Part shown: positions 63,432 to 64,000 of the stretch, in pieces
Numbering within the stretch: position 1 is the first letter of the stretch
How the letters are laid out: every line of letters starts with the position of its first letter
DNA from: Yamagishiella unicocca
Lineage: Eukaryota; Chlorophyta; Chlorophyceae; Chlamydomonadales; Volvocaceae
Assembly (NCBI GenBank): GCA_003116995.1
Contig: BDSL01000011.1
Span: forward strand, 930,001 to 994,000
Direction of reading: 5' to 3'
DNA: 64,000 nucleotides
Notes under the pieces: model-generated
Databases searched by the model: none
Seen by the model: the letters and a program-made list of their open reading frames with translations, nothing else
Told to the model about the DNA's origin: nothing
Program-made: the position numbers and the translations under genes

Positions 63432-64000
63432 CTAAAAAATCCAATCTATGGGTATGCCCCTGACCCCCGTAGCCGCGTTGGCAGCACCCCTGCCGTACGA
63501 AAAAGTAGGAGGGTTTCAAGATGGCAGCATTATTGCGCCCGTAATGCGTGTAAAGCCTTTGCGCAGAGAATACGTGCGTGTTGGTGCATACGCAATAAAC
63601 GTAAGGAGGATGCCGTTTACGTCCTTCGCGTATATGATCGCTGATTAACTACACCTACCTGCTCAGTCCTGCTTTATAACGGAGCGTATGCTTCGTTGGT
63701 TTAAACTTTCACACTTCATATTCACAGTAAAACCGACATACCGGTATTGATTGGTTTGTCGATGTATCTGAAGCCATTGCACAGCAACGCTGGCATTTTT
63801 TTCTTGACACTCCATCTGCGGCTCTTTAGCTCGGTTTGCGCCAGGATTCATGGAGAGGATCGGGACCGGTCGTAGGCCCTTCCTTTTATGTATCAATGAC
63901 TTGCACGCAATTGCTGTATTAAACCTTTGCGTGACTCCGAACGGCCATCGGGCCACATGGGGCCGCATACCTGCGCATAACAATACGTCCAACGTCGCAT

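Larger units (their letters stand above)
58961..64000. other. 5 kb without a firm gene
   Basis: After the AXR1 stop I find no complete gene. The region holds a 23-bp tandem repeat (59501-59578), open-frame pieces separated by in-frame stops at 60096-60800 (plus) and 61707-61982 (minus), copies of two dispersed repeats (about 62610-62680 and 63040-63110) and one splice-bounded minus-strand exon (63223-63431). Confidence 0.55.

Overview
The window is nuclear DNA of a green alga, most likely a chlorophycean of the Chlamydomonas/Volvox type. Genes are broken into many short exons with GT-AG introns. One gene belongs to the multi-pass PAS proteins annotated 'tiny macrocysts (Tmc) protein B/C' in volvocine genomes. 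The cyclophilin has the plant-type loop, and an acetyltransferase matches the chloroplast NSI/SNAT family. TGTAA, the usual green-algal poly(A) signal, lies where a convergent gene pair should end. The species cannot be named from sequence alone. Almost no gene is a single open frame, so models were built exon by exon from splice sites, reading-phase continuity and remembered family sequence.

Layout. 1-5.9 kb: no confident gene; repeat-like DNA and one possible exon near 345. 5.95-33.8 kb, plus strand: a giant TmcB-like gene of about 60 exons (at least 2,400 codons). It has N-terminal membrane segments, a helical region, five serial PAS-like units, a second membrane block and an acidic loop. 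Its introns hold a complete 372-bp miniature LTR element (TRIM), a foldback element, perfect palindromes and a long (ATT)n tract. 33.8-37.2 kb: no resolved gene, but a probable exon paralogous to the one near 345. 37.2-42.1 kb, plus: LAS1-like pre-rRNA processing nuclease, nine exons. 43.4-47.3 kb, plus: NSI/SNAT-type GNAT acetyltransferase, 5' end uncertain. 48.2-49.7 kb, minus: cyclophilin A-type prolyl isomerase, six exons, complete. 51.0-51.5 kb: an array of about 20 GCATCTGG-like words. 52.6-59.0 kb, plus: NEDD8-activating enzyme regulatory subunit (AXR1/NAE1), twelve exons, complete, 568 aa; several of its longer introns carry a different minisatellite. 59-64 kb: no firm gene; interrupted ORFs, another copy of a dispersed repeat, and one likely minus-strand membrane-protein exon near the end.

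The five recognised genes are unrelated housekeeping and signalling functions (ribosome maturation, protein acetylation, prolyl isomerisation, neddylation, membrane sensing); nothing suggests they act as a unit. The AXR1 and cyclophilin genes are head to head, and the acetyltransferase and cyclophilin genes are convergent. The 5.9-34 kb gene region looks visibly richer in A+T than the 37-60 kb part. No rRNA, tRNA or CRISPR array was found.
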